DNA from: Planctomycetaceae bacterium
GTDB taxonomy: Bacteria > Planctomycetota > Planctomycetia > Pirellulales > PALSA-1355
DNA length: 35,724 nucleotides
Reading direction: 5' to 3'
Assembly (NCBI GenBank): GCA_003153375.1
Contig: PLYM01000056.1
Coordinates: forward strand, 92,855 to 128,578
A program made the position numbers and the translations under genes. The notes beneath the pieces were generated by a model that saw only the letters and a list, made by a program, of their open reading frames with translations, searched no databases and had not been told where the DNA came from. Shown one piece after another: positions 8,274-18,747 of this stretch (positions within the stretch are counted from its first letter, which is position 1; each line of letters opens with the position of its first letter).

Positions 8274-9032
8274 ATGGCCCTGATCGATCTCGACAAAGTC
8301 GGGCTAACCTTTCGGGTGCGTACCTACGGGCGCATCACGTTCAAAGAGTATCTCGTCAAAGGCATGTTTCGCCGCCGGGCCACGCAAACCATGGAAGTGC
8401 GCGCGCTCGATGACATTACCCTGCGATTGGGCGAAGGCGATCGCATTGGCATCATCGGCGCCAACGGCGCCGGCAAGAGCACGTTGCTGCGGGTGCTGGC
8501 GGGCGTTTATCAGCCCACGGCCGGGCGGCGGACTGTGGTGGGCAAGATCGCCTCACTGTTCGAAATCACGCTGGGCTTCGAGATGGAAGCCAACGGTTGG
8601 GAAAACATCGGTTTTCGCGGCTATTTTCAGGGCGAGACGCCGCGCACGCTGCGCGACAAGGTGGCCCAGATCGCCGAGTTCAGCGAATTGGGCGATTTTC
8701 TGAACATGCCGCTGCGCTACTACTCGGCTGGCATGCTGGTGCGGCTGGCGTTCTCGATCGCCACGACGATTCAGCCGGAGATCCTGATCGTCGATGAGGT
8801 GCTGAGCGCCGGCGACCTGGCGTTTCAGTGCAAGGCGCGGGCGCGAATCGAACAGTTGTTCGACCACGCCCGACTGGTGGTGATGGTGAGCCACGATTTG
8901 CAGTCGATCGCGAGTTTGTGCAATCGAGTGATCTTGCTCGATCATGGGCGCATCCGTCAGATTGGGCCGGCGGCGCAAGTGATCGCGACTTACGAACAAC
9001 AGGCACACGCCCCGGAGCTGAAGGCGGCGTGA
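8274..9032 (+). CDS. ABC transporter ATPase for polysaccharide export (Wzt/KpsT type)
   Basis: The 252-residue ATPase has Walker A GANGAGKST (62-70), an ABC signature YSAGM (150-154), Walker B ILIVDE (170-175) followed by VLSAGD, and the switch histidine in MVSHD (H207). The N-terminal LDKVGLTFRVRTYG and the segment before Walker A (EVRALDDITLRL) are typical of the polysaccharide/teichoic acid export group. It lacks the C-terminal carbohydrate-binding domain of the longer Wzt proteins, so chain-end recognition of the O9a type is not expected. The start at ATG 8274 gives the expected N-terminus; longer in-frame starts overlap the permease gene. It pairs with the permease immediately upstream. 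Confidence 0.9.
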   Translation: MALIDLDKVGLTFRVRTYGRITFKEYLVKGMFRRRATQTMEVRALDDITLRLGEGDRIGIIGANGAGKSTLLRVLAGVYQPTAGRRTVVGKIASLFEITLGFEMEANGWENIGFRGYFQGETPRTLRDKVAQIAEFSELGDFLNMPLRYYSAGMLVRLAFSIATTIQPEILIVDEVLSAGDLAFQCKARARIEQLFDHARLVVMVSHDLQSIASLCNRVILLDHGRIRQIGPAAQVIATYEQQAHAPELKAA

Positions 9033-9075
9033 TGATTTCAGGGCGGCGCGCGGCGCACGGTTTGGGGGGCTTGAG

Positions 9076-10614
9076 TTGGTATCACACGAAGCGACATCCA
9101 CGAAGAAAAAATTGCGCGTCCTGGTCGATCTGTCGTTCGCCGCGTTCGGCTATTGCGGCATCGCGCAGGACGTCCGGCTGATGTACAAGGCGCTCGCGTC
9201 CTCGCCGGACGTGGACGTAACCGGATTGATCTGCCTGCCCCAACGGTTGCGGCCCCTGCACAAGTTTCTGCCGACCACGGCGCATCCCGGCGACCGGCTG
9301 ACCAACCAGGCCTGCTTTCTGTGGGAACTGGATGGCCCGCACGATCCGCTTTCGCCCCTGGGACCGCTGCGAAAGCTCGGCCAATTGAGGCAGTTGGCCT
9401 CGACGCTCTTACGCTCTCGCGTGCAGTGCGATCCGCTCGAGGTCGACACGTTCTGGGACGTCGTCTGGCGTCAGCTTTTCAGTCAGACGCTGTCGGCCGA
9501 GGATCTTCCGCTCATCAAGGACAGCAAGTTCCTGCTCTGCGACATGACGCGCGGCATGATCCAGTCACGGGTGCTGTTGCACCGTCGGCCGCTGAAGCTC
9601 GATACGCGCGGCTACGATTTCGTGATCGTCAGCGGCTCGCGGCCCCTGCGACTGAGCGCGGGCACGCGGCAGATCGTCAGGCATTACGATTTGATTCCGG
9701 TGCTGCGGCCCGACGCGATGCGCAATCCCTGGTACATCCGCTGGTATCACAAGGCGATTCGCCAGAGCGCCCGCGGGGCCTATTTCGTCTGCGACTCGGA
9801 GCCCTGTCGCGAGGATCTGGCCGGTGCCTATCCGGAGTTGGCCGACAAGTGCGCGACGATTCCCTGCATGCTCACCGACGTCTATCGGCCCGAGCCCAGC
9901 CTGAACCAGATTCGCTCGATTATCGAACAGCGCCGTTCGTCGGCCACGGGCGCCGTGCCTGCGAAACGGCCGGAGCAAACGCCGCGCTACATCATGTGCG
10001 TCTCGACGCTCGAGCCGCGCAAGAACTACGTCGGCTTGATCCAGGCTTTCAACCTGCTACGTGGCCGCGCGATCGCCGGCAGCGGGCTCGATGATCTGAA
10101 GCTGTTGATCGTGGGCAGCCCCGGTTGGAAGTACGAGCCGATTTTGGCAGCGATGCGGCCGTTGGTCGAACGGGGTGATCTGTTGCACCTGGAACGCGTG
10201 CCCGCCGAGGAGCTGCGCGTGCTCTACACGCACGCCTCGGCCTTCGTGTTTCCCTCGAATTACGAGGGCTTTGGCCTGCCGCCGCTCGAAGCCATGCAAT
10301 GCGGGGCGCCGGTGATCGCCTCGGACATCGAGACGCACCGCTGGGTGTTGGGTGATGCGGCCATGTATTTCAATCCCTACGACATGACGGCGCTGGCAGC
10401 CCAGATCGAGCGCTTGGTGGCTTCGCGCGAGAGTGCCAGCCTGCGTGAGAAGCTGATCGCCAAGGGGCGCGAGCGCGTGAAGCTCTACCACGCCAATCAG
10501 TGCGGCCCGCAATGGGTTGAGCTGCTAGAGCGACTGCGCGAGGAGCGCGAACCGTCGACGGCTCCCTCGACGCTGGGGATCAACCGCCCCGCGGCGCTTG
10601 GCAAAGTTGCTTGA
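9076..10614 (+). CDS. GT4-family glycosyltransferase
   Basis: The 512-residue protein is a GT-B enzyme with a long N-terminal domain (LRVLVDLSFAAFGYCGIAQD near the start, VRHYDLIPVLRPDAM and YFVCDSEPCREDL in the middle) and a C-terminal GT4 domain starting near YIMCVSTLEPRKNYVGLIQAF. The EX7E motif is EGFGLPPLE (E397 and E405), followed by GAPVIASDI. The overall pattern resembles mannosyl- or rhamnosyltransferases of O-antigen loci. The start is taken as TTG 9076, seven bases after a G-run (9063-9069); no ATG or GTG fits before residue 36, so the exact start is uncertain. It lies 43 bases after the ATPase gene and probably adds sugars to the exported glycan. Confidence 0.87.
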   Translation: MVSHEATSTKKKLRVLVDLSFAAFGYCGIAQDVRLMYKALASSPDVDVTGLICLPQRLRPLHKFLPTTAHPGDRLTNQACFLWELDGPHDPLSPLGPLRKLGQLRQLASTLLRSRVQCDPLEVDTFWDVVWRQLFSQTLSAEDLPLIKDSKFLLCDMTRGMIQSRVLLHRRPLKLDTRGYDFVIVSGSRPLRLSAGTRQIVRHYDLIPVLRPDAMRNPWYIRWYHKAIRQSARGAYFVCDSEPCREDLAGAYPELADKCATIPCMLTDVYRPEPSLNQIRSIIEQRRSSATGAVPAKRPEQTPRYIMCVSTLEPRKNYVGLIQAFNLLRGRAIAGSGLDDLKLLIVGSPGWKYEPILAAMRPLVERGDLLHLERVPAEELRVLYTHASAFVFPSNYEGFGLPPLEAMQCGAPVIASDIETHRWVLGDAAMYFNPYDMTALAAQIERLVASRESASLREKLIAKGRERVKLYHANQCGPQWVELLERLREEREPSTAPSTLGINRPAALGKVA

Positions 10615-11966
<1,352 letters not shown>

Positions 11967-12080
11967 TCGCCAGCCGGCCGCGCAGGCGGCCAGCGGCGGA
12001 AAAAGGGATCGGGGCGACCCGTCGCGCCGCGGCAACAGCCGCGCGATCGCGATCGATTTTGTCATGGGGGGAGACAATTC

Positions 12081-12920
12081 ATGCCGACCGTCAGCTATGC
12101 ACAGAATGGCGAAGACATCGTGCTGCGCCGCGTCTTTCCGCCGGGACACCGGGGATTCTACATCGACGTCGGCGCCAACAATCCGCTCGAGGACACCGTC
12201 ACGCGGTACTTCTATGAGCAGGGTTGGGATGGCATCAACATCGAACCCGGCGACATCTTCAGCCAGGTCGCCGCGCATCGCCCGCGCGACGTGAACCTGA
12301 ACGTCGGCGTGTCGAACGTCACCGGCGTGCAGAAGTTCTACGACTTTCCCGACTATCCCGGCTCGTCGACCTATTGCGAGCACCAGGCGACGATCCATCG
12401 CCGCGACCACGGCTTTCGCTGCATCGAGCGCTCGGTGCCGATCGCCACGCTCAAGGCCATCTGCGACTTGCACGTCCGCCGGCCGATTGATTTCATCTCG
12501 ATCGACGTCGAAGGGCTGGAGCGCCAGGTGCTCGAAGGCGCCGACTGGGAGCGCTATCGCCCGGTGGTCGTCGTCATCGAAGCCACGCGGCCGAACACCG
12601 GCATTCCCTCGCACCGCGACTGGGAAGACATTCTCTGGCAAGCGCAGTATCGCTTCGCCTTGTTCGACGGGCTCAATCGCTATTACGTGCGCGCCGAGGA
12701 CGCTCATCTGTTGAGCGCCTTGTCGGCGCCGGCGAGTTGCATTGACGATTACGTGCCCTATCGGCACCTGAGAATGGTGCAGGAGTTGCAAAGCCGGCTG
12801 GCGTTGATCGAGGGCGTCGGACCGCGCTCCCTGGCCATCGCCCGGCAGATCAATCTGGTGGCCAAGCGCGTGCGCAAGGTCACCTGGCGTTTGAAGCACC
12901 TGGTTCGCAGAGCCGCCTGA
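12081..12920 (+). CDS. FkbM-family SAM-dependent methyltransferase
   Basis: The 279-residue protein starts SYAQNGEDIVLRR, a common N-terminus of FkbM-family methyltransferases in polysaccharide loci. The SAM-binding motif is FYIDVGANNP (27-36), and the family motif ISIDVEGLERQVLEGADW carries D142 and E144. These enzymes usually O-methylate sugar or related hydroxyl groups. The C-terminal about 60 residues are basic (KRVRKVTWRLKHLVRRAA), which could favour membrane association. The start is ATG 12081 with a G-rich ribosome binding site (12066-12072). It lies 114 bases behind gmd and most likely decorates the exported glycan or its precursor. Confidence 0.85.
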   Translation: MPTVSYAQNGEDIVLRRVFPPGHRGFYIDVGANNPLEDTVTRYFYEQGWDGINIEPGDIFSQVAAHRPRDVNLNVGVSNVTGVQKFYDFPDYPGSSTYCEHQATIHRRDHGFRCIERSVPIATLKAICDLHVRRPIDFISIDVEGLERQVLEGADWERYRPVVVVIEATRPNTGIPSHRDWEDILWQAQYRFALFDGLNRYYVRAEDAHLLSALSAPASCIDDYVPYRHLRMVQELQSRLALIEGVGPRSLAIARQINLVAKRVRKVTWRLKHLVRRAA

Positions 12921-12984
12921 CCGCGCGAGGCGCACCGAACGATCATGTAGCACCGCCACGACAGCCGCTTCGGAACTCAACATC

Positions 12985-14430
12985 ATGACTCCCGCCAGCC
13001 CGCCCACGAATCGCCACACCGAACGATTGACCAGCCCCAACTCACGGGCCGAACACGGCCGCCCGCGGCGCATCCTGATCGAGTGTACGCCCACATTTCG
13101 TCACGACTGCGGCACCGGCGTGCAGCGCGTGGTGCGGAACATCGTCAACCATGCGTCGCTGGTGGGTCGCGAGTTGGGAATCGAGTGCCACGGGGTCGCC
13201 CACGATCCGACGTACGGCTTTCAGATCGTGGGAGCCATGCCACCCAAGCCGCACGCGACTCCGGTATCCGAGGCGCCTGCCGCCAACGTTCTACCGACAT
13301 CGCCGCGAACATTGCCGCTGCTCAAGGGCGCTCTGCGGCGCAGCCTGGCGGTCACGGGTTTGCTCGTGCCGGCGCGCCAAGCAAAGCGCGTTGTGGATCG
13401 CACGCTGGCTTCGGCCCGCAAGGCCGTCGATCGCAAGCGCCGCGAGGCGGCGAGCGTTCAGCCGGGGCCCGGCGACGTGCTGCTGCTGACCGACACGATC
13501 TGGAACACGCCCGACGTTTGGGATGGCGTCAATCGGGCTTGTGCCCGGGGCGCCACGTTGGGGGCGATCATTTACGATCTGATTCCGCTGCACTTCGCCG
13601 AGCTTTACGGCCCGTCGATGGAAGCGATTTTTGGACAATGGTTTCGCAATGTGGCCACGAAGGCCGAGTTCGCGGTCTGCATTTCGCGCTCAACCTGGGA
13701 AGACGTCGAGAGCTATCTGACGGCCCGCGGCGGGCTGGGACGGCGCGGCCCGGCGCTGGCCGGCTCCTGGTTTCGTTTGGGCGAAGGCCTGGAAGCGCGC
13801 GGCGATCAGGGCCCGGTGCGGCCGCAGCTGCGCGAACTGTTCACGCCCGGCAACCCGCGCGGTGACAATCCCTATTTGATCGTCGGTTCGTTCGATCCGC
13901 GCAAGGATCTGGTCACGGTCGTCAAAGCCTTCGAGCAACTCTGGTCTGCTCGCGGCAAGGCACGACTGGTCGTAATCGGTCGCGGCTCGCCCGGTCAGAA
14001 CACGCCGCTGGAGCGGATGGTGCTCGACCACCCGCAGTTTGGCCGCGGACTGTTTTGCTTTCCGGACGTCGAAGACGCGGAACTGGATTTCTGCTACCGC
14101 AATTCGGCCGCGCTGGTTACGGCCTCGTATGCCGAGGGCTTCAATCTGCCGATCGTTGAATCGCTGGGCCGTGGTCGTGGAGTGCTGGCGTCGGACATTC
14201 CGGTACACCGCGAAGTGGCCGGCGCGAACGCGGCCTATTTCACGCCGCGGGCGCCCGAATCACTGGCCTCGCTGATCGAGCGTCACCAGGCCGGCGAGCT
14301 GGGCGACCTGGCCGCGCGGTTGGAAAACTTTCGCTGGCCCGACTGGCGCGAGAGCAGCCGCGAGTTGTTGGAAAATATTCTGAAGCTGTATTCCGCATCC
14401 CCCGTTTCGTCGCACACCCAGGCCGCTTGA
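12985..14430 (+). CDS. GT4-family glycosyltransferase
   Basis: The 481-residue GT-B protein has an N-terminal RILIECTPTFRHDCGTGVQR segment, typical of acceptor-binding domains of GT4 enzymes, an Ala/Pro/Arg-rich insert at about 90-150, an IYDLIPLHFAELYG segment, and a donor domain starting near YLIVGSFDPRKDLVTVVKAF. The EX7E motif is EGFNLPIVE (E384, E392), followed by GVLASDIPVHREVAG. The start is ATG 12985, with no strong ribosome binding site. It is the third clear GT4 enzyme of the locus and stands 64 bases behind the FkbM gene. Donor and linkage cannot be read from sequence. Confidence 0.86.
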   Translation: MTPASPPTNRHTERLTSPNSRAEHGRPRRILIECTPTFRHDCGTGVQRVVRNIVNHASLVGRELGIECHGVAHDPTYGFQIVGAMPPKPHATPVSEAPAANVLPTSPRTLPLLKGALRRSLAVTGLLVPARQAKRVVDRTLASARKAVDRKRREAASVQPGPGDVLLLTDTIWNTPDVWDGVNRACARGATLGAIIYDLIPLHFAELYGPSMEAIFGQWFRNVATKAEFAVCISRSTWEDVESYLTARGGLGRRGPALAGSWFRLGEGLEARGDQGPVRPQLRELFTPGNPRGDNPYLIVGSFDPRKDLVTVVKAFEQLWSARGKARLVVIGRGSPGQNTPLERMVLDHPQFGRGLFCFPDVEDAELDFCYRNSAALVTASYAEGFNLPIVESLGRGRGVLASDIPVHREVAGANAAYFTPRAPESLASLIERHQAGELGDLAARLENFRWPDWRESSRELLENILKLYSASPVSSHTQAA

Positions 14431-14506
14431 TTGCCACCCCACAGTTGGCCGTCGCAACCCCGCACGGCCGAGACCCTGACTTCCTAGCCCTCACGGATTC
14501 ACGACC

Positions 14507-15793
14507 ATGCATCTAACCTATCGACAAACCTGCCGCGTCTGCGGATCGCCGGCACTGACGAAGGTCATCGACCTGGGCCCGCAACACCTGCAAGGCTCTT
14601 TCATCGGAGCCGACGGCAAGCTCCCCCCGCTGCGCAAGATCGAGACGGCGCTGGTGCGCTGCGACCCGCTGCGCGACGAACGGGCCTGTGGCCTGTTGCA
14701 GATGACGGTTTCGGTGCCGCCCACCATCTTGTATGCCGACTATTGGTATCGCTCGGGCACGAACCGCACGATGACCGATCACCTGGGCGGCATCGCCAAC
14801 GAGTTGGTCGAGATGATCAACAAGCCCACGGCCCGCGTGCTCGACATTGGCTGCAACGACGGCACACTGCTGCGGCACTATCCGTCGAGCTATGTGCGCT
14901 ACGGCATCGATCCGTCGGACGCGGCCACCTCGGTGGCCGACGACGTGCAGGTGGTCAACGATTTGTTTCCCTCCGAGCAGCTGACCAGCCTGACGCGGGG
15001 CAAGACGTTCGACGTCATCACGTCGATCGCGATGTTCTACGACCTGGAAGACCCCACGGCATTCGCGCGGGCCGTCAAGCAGCATCTGACGCCCGACGGA
15101 GTGTGGTGCTTTGAAATGTCCTACATGCCGGCCATGCTGCGGTGCAACTCGTACGACACGATCTGCCACGAGCATCTCGAGTACTACAGCCTGGCGGTGC
15201 TGGAATACATTTTGCGGCAGGCTTCGATGAAGGTCGTGCGCGTGTCGCTCAACGATTGCAACGGCGCTAGCATTCGCGTACACGCCACGCACTCGGACAA
15301 TTTCCTGTTTGACGGCGACGCCCAGGCCCTGGCTTCGTTGCGCGAGTTGCGGCAGGAAGAGTTCGATCTGCAGCTCGACACCGACGAGCCGTATCGCAAT
15401 TTCCAGGACGCGATCGAGCGGCACAAGACCGAGCTGTCGTCGCTGCTGCGGCGGCTGAAGAGCGCCGGCAAGAAGGTTCACATCTATGGTGCCTCGACCA
15501 AAGGCAACACGATTCTGCAAACCTGCGGCATCAATGGCAGCCTGGTCGAATGCGCGGCCGAGCGCAATCCGAAGAAATTCGGCGGACGCACGCTGGGCAC
15601 CAACATTCCGATCGTCAGCGAGGAGGAATCGCGCGGCCGCAAGCCCGACTACTACCTGGTGCTGCCCTGGCACTTCAAAGCCGAATTCATGGAGCGCGAA
15701 CGGGCGATGCTCGAGGCGGGCGTGGGCTTTATCTTTCCGCTGCCGCAGATCGAAATCATCAGCCGCTCGCACGACGCAAAATACGCTGCCTGA
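14507..15793 (+). CDS. Sugar C-methyltransferase (TylCIII/TcaB9/NovU type)
   Basis: The 428-residue protein has the three-part layout of NDP-4-ketosugar C-3-methyltransferases. The N-terminal zinc-binding domain has C9, C12 (CRVCGS), C52 and C61. The central SAM domain has VLDIGCNDGTLL (111-122). The active-site region ICHEHLEYYSL (219-229) corresponds to the catalytic YHEHLSYYS motif of TcaB9. The C-terminal domain has VHIYGASTKGNTILQ, the conserved C-terminal Methyltransf_14 signature. Known members methylate C3 of a 4-keto-6-deoxy sugar nucleotide. With Gmd three genes upstream, the likely substrate is GDP-4-keto-6-deoxymannose, giving a branched deoxysugar; that step is inference. Confidence 0.87.
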   Translation: MHLTYRQTCRVCGSPALTKVIDLGPQHLQGSFIGADGKLPPLRKIETALVRCDPLRDERACGLLQMTVSVPPTILYADYWYRSGTNRTMTDHLGGIANELVEMINKPTARVLDIGCNDGTLLRHYPSSYVRYGIDPSDAATSVADDVQVVNDLFPSEQLTSLTRGKTFDVITSIAMFYDLEDPTAFARAVKQHLTPDGVWCFEMSYMPAMLRCNSYDTICHEHLEYYSLAVLEYILRQASMKVVRVSLNDCNGASIRVHATHSDNFLFDGDAQALASLRELRQEEFDLQLDTDEPYRNFQDAIERHKTELSSLLRRLKSAGKKVHIYGASTKGNTILQTCGINGSLVECAAERNPKKFGGRTLGTNIPIVSEEESRGRKPDYYLVLPWHFKAEFMERERAMLEAGVGFIFPLPQIEIISRSHDAKYAA

Positions 15794-15851
15794 GCCGCTC
15801 GAACCGGCCGCGGCCGAAACCTGAAGATCCAGTCCCTGTTGATTGAGTGCC

Positions 15852-17975
15852 ATGACCAACGACAAACGAAATCGCGTGTTCTGGCTCGGCATGCACGTGG
15901 TGCTGACCAAGACCGAATTGCCGCGGCTACGGGCGCTGGGCTATGAAGTCTTCAATCCGCCCTATCTGGCCGACGTCTACGATCAGTCGGCCGTGATTCA
16001 GTGGGACCGCAATCAGCAGTCGACGCTGCCGCCGGAAGTGTTCGCCGAGCTGTCGCAGTACAACTTTTTCTATAATCGCATCACGCCGCGAATCGCCGAT
16101 TTGCTCAACGAGTATTTCGGCACCGTCATCGTGACGATCTCTCCCTCGTGGCTCGAGTCGGTGCTCGAGGTTTACAAAGGCCGAATCATTTATCGCGTCT
16201 ATGGGCAGCCGGGCACGTTGTCGGAGACCCTGTGGGTGATGAAGATGTTTCGCTCGGTGCAAGAGCGAGACAACTTCTTCTTCGTGCCGCATGCCGAGGA
16301 AGCCATCGTGGACGAGCACGCCTGGCTGAAGACGCGGATGTCGGTCGTGCCCTACACGATTCCGCTCGACGTGTTCGAGCACGAGAACACATGGTCGCCC
16401 GATGAGCCGCACGCGGCCGAGATCATGGCTTGCTGCCCGAATATCGACAATCCGCAGTTCGCCGCCCACTACAAGTATTTGAACGAGGAGTTTCCCGAGA
16501 AGCACTTCAAATTATATGGCGTGCAGCCTCGCAAGTACGACGATCCGCGCGTGGTGGGCACCTTGCCTCGCGACGAGCAGTTGAGCCGCTATCGTCGGGC
16601 GGCCGGCTATTGGTATCACTACGATTTCGCCAACAGTTGCTACCTGCCGCCGATCGAGATGATGACCGTCGGCGGTCCGGTGATCTACATGCGGGGCTCG
16701 CTGCTGGCCAAAAGCTTTGACGAGCGCGGGCCTGGCGAAGCCGGCAACGAGGACGAAGCCCGGCGAAAGATTCGCCTGCTGCTCAACGGCGACCGTGCGT
16801 TCATCGAGGAAGTGCGCGCTTCGCAGGCGCCAATCGTGCGCCGCTACCACCCCGACTTCGTCCACCCGATCTTCGACCGCACGTTCAAATACCTGCTCGA
16901 TCGAACCGACGCGCCGCGGCATGCGCCGGCCATCTTGCCCTCCGGCGCGCCGTTGGCCGCGCCGAAACGCGCCGTCGCGTTCTTTCATGCACCAGGCGAA
17001 CACGTCGCGTTCGACCACGGCAAGTATGAAGCTTTGACCTCGATCGCGCGCACGGTGGGCACGGCGGTTGGGGCACTGCTGGAAAAGACCGATCACGAAG
17101 TGGTGGTGACCTGTTTCGCGCACCAACTGGAAAACGCCTACGGCTACTTGAACGCCCAGCGCTATCCGGGCCGGCTGCACTTTCAAGTGCTCAATCCCGA
17201 GCCGCTGGCCCCGCGGCCCGTCAAACCGGGGTGCGGCGTGGTGCCGCTAACGACGCAAATGCCCGGCGAATCGAAGCTCTCCGCGCCGCTCGGTGCGTCA
17301 ACGCAGTCCGCCAGCCATCCGACGACCAATCCCCAGGCTCAGTCGCTTCGCGACCGCGCCCTTCGGCAGGTGGGTCACGCCGCGATCACGGCGCTGGGCA
17401 AGAGTCGCGTGTTGCTGATCGTGACCCTGGTGCTGGCTGGCGCCGCGTTGCAAGCGATCAAATTGGCGCGCATGGCGCGCCGCGTGGCGGGCGGGGTCTA
17501 TCGTCGCGCCCGCGCCTTGGGGGGACACTGCCGTCGCATGCTCGGCATCGGAAATCCCTGGCTGCTCCGGCGCGATTGCGTCGAGTCCTTGAATGCGCAG
17601 CCTGGCGACGTCGTGGTGATCGTACCCGACGCCTCGCGCTTTCCCGAGTCGCTGTTACTGAAGCGGCCGGTCGTGCTGTGCCTGCCCGATGGGCCGGCGA
17701 CGTCCGGCGGCGGCCTGCGCGCGAAGGTGCATGCCCAGATCAGCCAATTTCTCTCGGAACGGGCCAGCGAGATCGTGCATGTCTCCCAATTCCAGCAGTC
17801 TCGCCTGTTCGCCGCCCAGCCCTCAATCGCCGGCCCGCATCGACGTTGGCCGGCCGGCACGTGCGACGACGCCAATACGGCCGCGGGGGGCAAAAGATTA
17901 GAAACCGCCTCGGCTTGCGTCAAGCTGGATGACAGCGCCAGCGGACACGCCTCGATCGCCGACAAAGTGGCCTAG
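15852..17975 (+). CDS. Large two-module glycosyltransferase-like protein, second module apparently incomplete
   Basis: The 707-residue protein begins at ATG 15852 (an in-frame TTG lies three codons upstream). Residues 1-340 look like a complete GT-B-like unit, with RVFWLGMHVVLT, a VVPYTIPLDVFE hinge and an RYRRAAGYWYHYDFANSCYLPPIEMM segment placed like a donor-binding region. Residues about 370-450 start a second Rossmann-like unit (VAFFHAPGEHVAFDHGKYEAL), followed by a hydrophobic helix at about 517-537 and GDVVVIVPDASRFPE (from 585) and EIVHVSQFQQSRLF (640-653), the usual end of a GT4 acceptor domain. The expected donor domain with an EX7E motif never follows: the last 54 residues look unrelated. 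It may be a decayed fusion protein. Function is assigned only by locus and fold resemblance. Confidence 0.7.
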   Translation: MTNDKRNRVFWLGMHVVLTKTELPRLRALGYEVFNPPYLADVYDQSAVIQWDRNQQSTLPPEVFAELSQYNFFYNRITPRIADLLNEYFGTVIVTISPSWLESVLEVYKGRIIYRVYGQPGTLSETLWVMKMFRSVQERDNFFFVPHAEEAIVDEHAWLKTRMSVVPYTIPLDVFEHENTWSPDEPHAAEIMACCPNIDNPQFAAHYKYLNEEFPEKHFKLYGVQPRKYDDPRVVGTLPRDEQLSRYRRAAGYWYHYDFANSCYLPPIEMMTVGGPVIYMRGSLLAKSFDERGPGEAGNEDEARRKIRLLLNGDRAFIEEVRASQAPIVRRYHPDFVHPIFDRTFKYLLDRTDAPRHAPAILPSGAPLAAPKRAVAFFHAPGEHVAFDHGKYEALTSIARTVGTAVGALLEKTDHEVVVTCFAHQLENAYGYLNAQRYPGRLHFQVLNPEPLAPRPVKPGCGVVPLTTQMPGESKLSAPLGASTQSASHPTTNPQAQSLRDRALRQVGHAAITALGKSRVLLIVTLVLAGAALQAIKLARMARRVAGGVYRRARALGGHCRRMLGIGNPWLLRRDCVESLNAQPGDVVVIVPDASRFPESLLLKRPVVLCLPDGPATSGGGLRAKVHAQISQFLSERASEIVHVSQFQQSRLFAAQPSIAGPHRRWPAGTCDDANTAAGGKRLETASACVKLDDSASGHASIADKVA

Positions 17976-18042
17976 GTGGCTTAGAGTCACCTTGATAGAC
18001 TCCCGGCCCTCGGGCGTGCCCCCCAGTCTCACACCCGCAAAC

Positions 18043-18744
18043 ATGATAGATCCAGCGATGAATATCGAGCTTCTGACCGCTTCTCCGCTGCGAACTCACC
18101 GCCGCTCGCATCCGCTCGAACCGGCGTCGACGGTGGATCTGCCCCATACCCGGCCAAGCCGCTCGGCGCTACTGATCAGCCGCATGATCGACGTCGTGGG
18201 CGCGAGCCTGATGCTCTGCGTGCTCGCCGTGCCGATGCTGATCGTGGGCCTGGTGATCAAGCTCACCAGCCGCGGTCCGGCCTTGTATCGCCAGGTGCGC
18301 ACGGGCTTGGGCGGAAAGTCGTTCGTGATGTACAAGTTTCGCTCGATGCGAGTCAATGCCGAGGCCGAAACGGGGCCGGTCTGGTCCTCGGCTGGCGATC
18401 CGCGCTGCACGCGCATCGGCAACGTGCTGCGCCGCCTGAGCATTGATGAGCTGCCGCAATTGGTCAACGTGCTGCGCGGCGAGATGAGCCTGGTTGGGCC
18501 GCGACCCGAGCGCCCCTATTTCGTGCAATCGTTCTCCAGGCGGTTTCCGGCCTACGCCCGGCGCCACCAGGTGATGCCCGGCATTACGGGTTGGGCGCAA
18601 GTGAACGGCTGGCGCGGCGACACGTCGATCGAAAAGCGGCTGGAGTTCGACTTGTTCTACGTTCGCAACTGGTCGGTGTTGTTCAATGTCTGGATCTTGC
18701 TGTTGACGCCGTTTGCGGTCCTCGTTGAGCAAAACGAGCGCTGA
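18043..18744 (+). CDS. Polyprenyl-phosphate sugar-1-phosphate transferase (WcaJ/PglC type)
   Basis: The 233-residue protein is a monotopic phosphoglycosyl transferase, which starts glycan synthesis by moving a sugar-1-phosphate from a nucleotide sugar to undecaprenyl phosphate. Features are one N-terminal membrane segment (RMIDVVGASLMLCVLAVPML onwards), MYKFRSMR (K98 region), the catalytic Asp-Glu pair in DELPQLVNVLRGEMSLVGPR (D135, E136), and PGITGWAQVNGWRG (about 178-191). It lacks the four extra N-terminal helices of full-length WbaP, which suits the small PglC-like subgroup. Starts at 17929 (overlapping the previous gene), 18043 or 18058 are possible; none has a clear ribosome binding site. 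The GT-C gene follows three bases after the stop. Confidence 0.9.
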   Translation: MIDPAMNIELLTASPLRTHRRSHPLEPASTVDLPHTRPSRSALLISRMIDVVGASLMLCVLAVPMLIVGLVIKLTSRGPALYRQVRTGLGGKSFVMYKFRSMRVNAEAETGPVWSSAGDPRCTRIGNVLRRLSIDELPQLVNVLRGEMSLVGPRPERPYFVQSFSRRFPAYARRHQVMPGITGWAQVNGWRGDTSIEKRLEFDLFYVRNWSVLFNVWILLLTPFAVLVEQNER

Positions 18745-18747
18745 AAC

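Noticed and set aside
14513-15910. 465-residue open frame on the minus strand
   Set aside because: Antisense to the C-methyltransferase gene, no recognisable motif, composition typical of antisense GC-rich frames.
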